NCBI GenBank assembly: GCA_938008865.1
Contig: CALLJA010000322.1
Span: forward strand, 1 to 6,041
Reading direction: 5' to 3'
Source of the DNA: an uncultured Anaerolineales bacterium
GTDB lineage: Bacteria > Chloroflexota > Anaerolineae > Anaerolineales > Villigracilaceae
DNA length: 6,041 nt
The notes under the pieces are model-generated. The model did no database searches. It had not been told where the DNA came from and saw only the letters and a list, made by a program, of their open reading frames with translations. Numbering within the stretch: position 1 is the stretch's first letter; the number at the start of each line of letters is the position of its first letter. This document shows positions 5,434 through 6,041 of the stretch, one piece after another. A program made the position numbers and the translations under genes.

Positions 5434-5985
5434 TTATTGGCGAATATTTTTATAATGCAGCGCTATTGCCCCGGAGCGAAACACTTTTGAATCGATGAGT
5501 TCCAGGGAGTGCTGTCCGCCCGATTCGAACAAGCGGGGACCCTCTCCCGCAATGACTGGGTGAACAACAAAGTGGTACTCGTCGATAAGATTCCATTGTG
5601 CAACTTGCGATGCAATGCTCAGCGCGCCAATGGATATATTTTTTCCTGGCTGTTGTTTCAACTTCAGAATTTCTTCTTGAAGGTTTGAGCGCAGAAGTAT
5701 TGTGTTGTTCCACTCGACACTTTTCAGCGTCGTTGAAAAGACGATCTTTGGCATCGCATCGAATGTGCGTGCGAATTCGTTGATTACTTCCGTTTCCGAT
5801 TGGTTTACTGCGACATCGTGCCAGTACGGGTACATCAGTTGATAGGTGTTGCGTCCGAAAATTTCAACGTCTGAATCGCGCAAGAGCCCGGTAAAGTGCG
5901 CATGCAATTCGTCGTCGGCGATCCCCGACTCGTGACCGCAGTAGCCGTCTATTGTGATGTTGATTGCAAAAACAACTTTTCTCAT
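5434..5985 (-). CDS. Dihydrofolate reductase-family / RibD C-terminal-domain reductase
   Basis: A 183-residue soluble protein of the DHFR/RibD_C superfamily (YyaP/YwjB type), predicted to reduce a substrate with NADPH. The length suits a single-domain member. Family marks in order are the N-terminal strand with the turn NITIDGY (9-15), GRNTYQLM (44-51), the strand KIVFSTTL (80-87), the glycine-containing cofactor region ISIGA (117-121), and DEYHFVVHPVIAGEGPRLFE (135-154), which is highly typical. ATG 5985 is fixed by AGGAG 8 nt upstream. True dihydrofolate or riboflavin-pathway activity should not be assumed; most stand-alone members have unknown substrates. The gene stands alone. Its DNA is clearly richer in A and T than the left three-quarters of the window, which suggests a different origin. 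No convincing terminator is visible after its stop. A weak promoter (TTGGAA, 15 bp, GATAAA) may lie at the right edge. Confidence 0.92.
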   Translation of the reverse strand: MRKVVFAINITIDGYCGHESGIADDELHAHFTGLLRDSDVEIFGRNTYQLMYPYWHDVAVNQSETEVINEFARTFDAMPKIVFSTTLKSVEWNNTILLRSNLQEEILKLKQQPGKNISIGALSIASQVAQWNLIDEYHFVVHPVIAGEGPRLFESGGQHSLELIDSKVFRSGAIALHYKNIRQ

Positions 5986-6041
5986 TTGTTATTCTCCTGA
6001 CATTATCTAAAGGCTTTATCGGTTGAAGAAAAGAGTTCCAA

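Noticed and set aside
1..6041. CRISPR array, phage, transposon or defence island
   Set aside because: There are no spaced direct repeats, transposase, integrase or recognisable defence protein domains in any frame.

Overview
The window is a GC-rich piece of bacterial chromosome with seven recognisable protein genes. They are packed on both strands with short gaps that hold readable promoters and terminators. The paired ferredoxin/flavoprotein genes, the PHP phosphoesterase, the GT-C membrane glycosyltransferase and the lipoprotein with a classical lipobox would suit a Chloroflexota (Anaerolineae-like) genome. That assignment is an impression from gene style and base composition, not something the sequence proves.

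Layout: 1-694 (minus) holds a two-gene redox unit, a dicluster ferredoxin overlapping an FAD/NAD(P) oxidoreductase that runs off the window. 786-1161 (minus) is a cold-shock protein gene with a strong terminator and a structured leader. 1145-1813 (minus) is a PHP-domain phosphoesterase. 1889-4120 (plus) is a large polytopic GT-C glycosyltransferase, divergent from the PHP gene across a 75-bp gap with a good sigma-70 promoter. 4072-4461 (minus) is a small lipoprotein gene that converges on, and overlaps, the glycosyltransferase 3' end. 4462-4748 is a gap with a possible decayed reading frame. 4749-5297 (minus) is a conserved-looking orphan of unknown function. 5298-5433 is a gap containing a perfect palindrome. 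5434-5985 (minus) is a DHFR/RibD-type reductase in visibly more AT-rich DNA.

Only the ferredoxin and oxidoreductase genes look like a true functional unit (ATGA overlap). The rest appear to be separate housekeeping or accessory genes. In the glycosyltransferase and lipoprotein genes, the promoter position settles the start codon and moves it downstream of the longest reading frame; a weaker case is made for the PHP gene.

I saw no CRISPR array, tRNA, rRNA, transposase or phage gene, and no convincing new defence or biosynthetic system. The points most worth checking are the GC-rich hairpin in the csp leader, the 29-bp palindrome at 5325-5353, the unusual N-terminal half of the glycosyltransferase and the orphan 182-residue protein.
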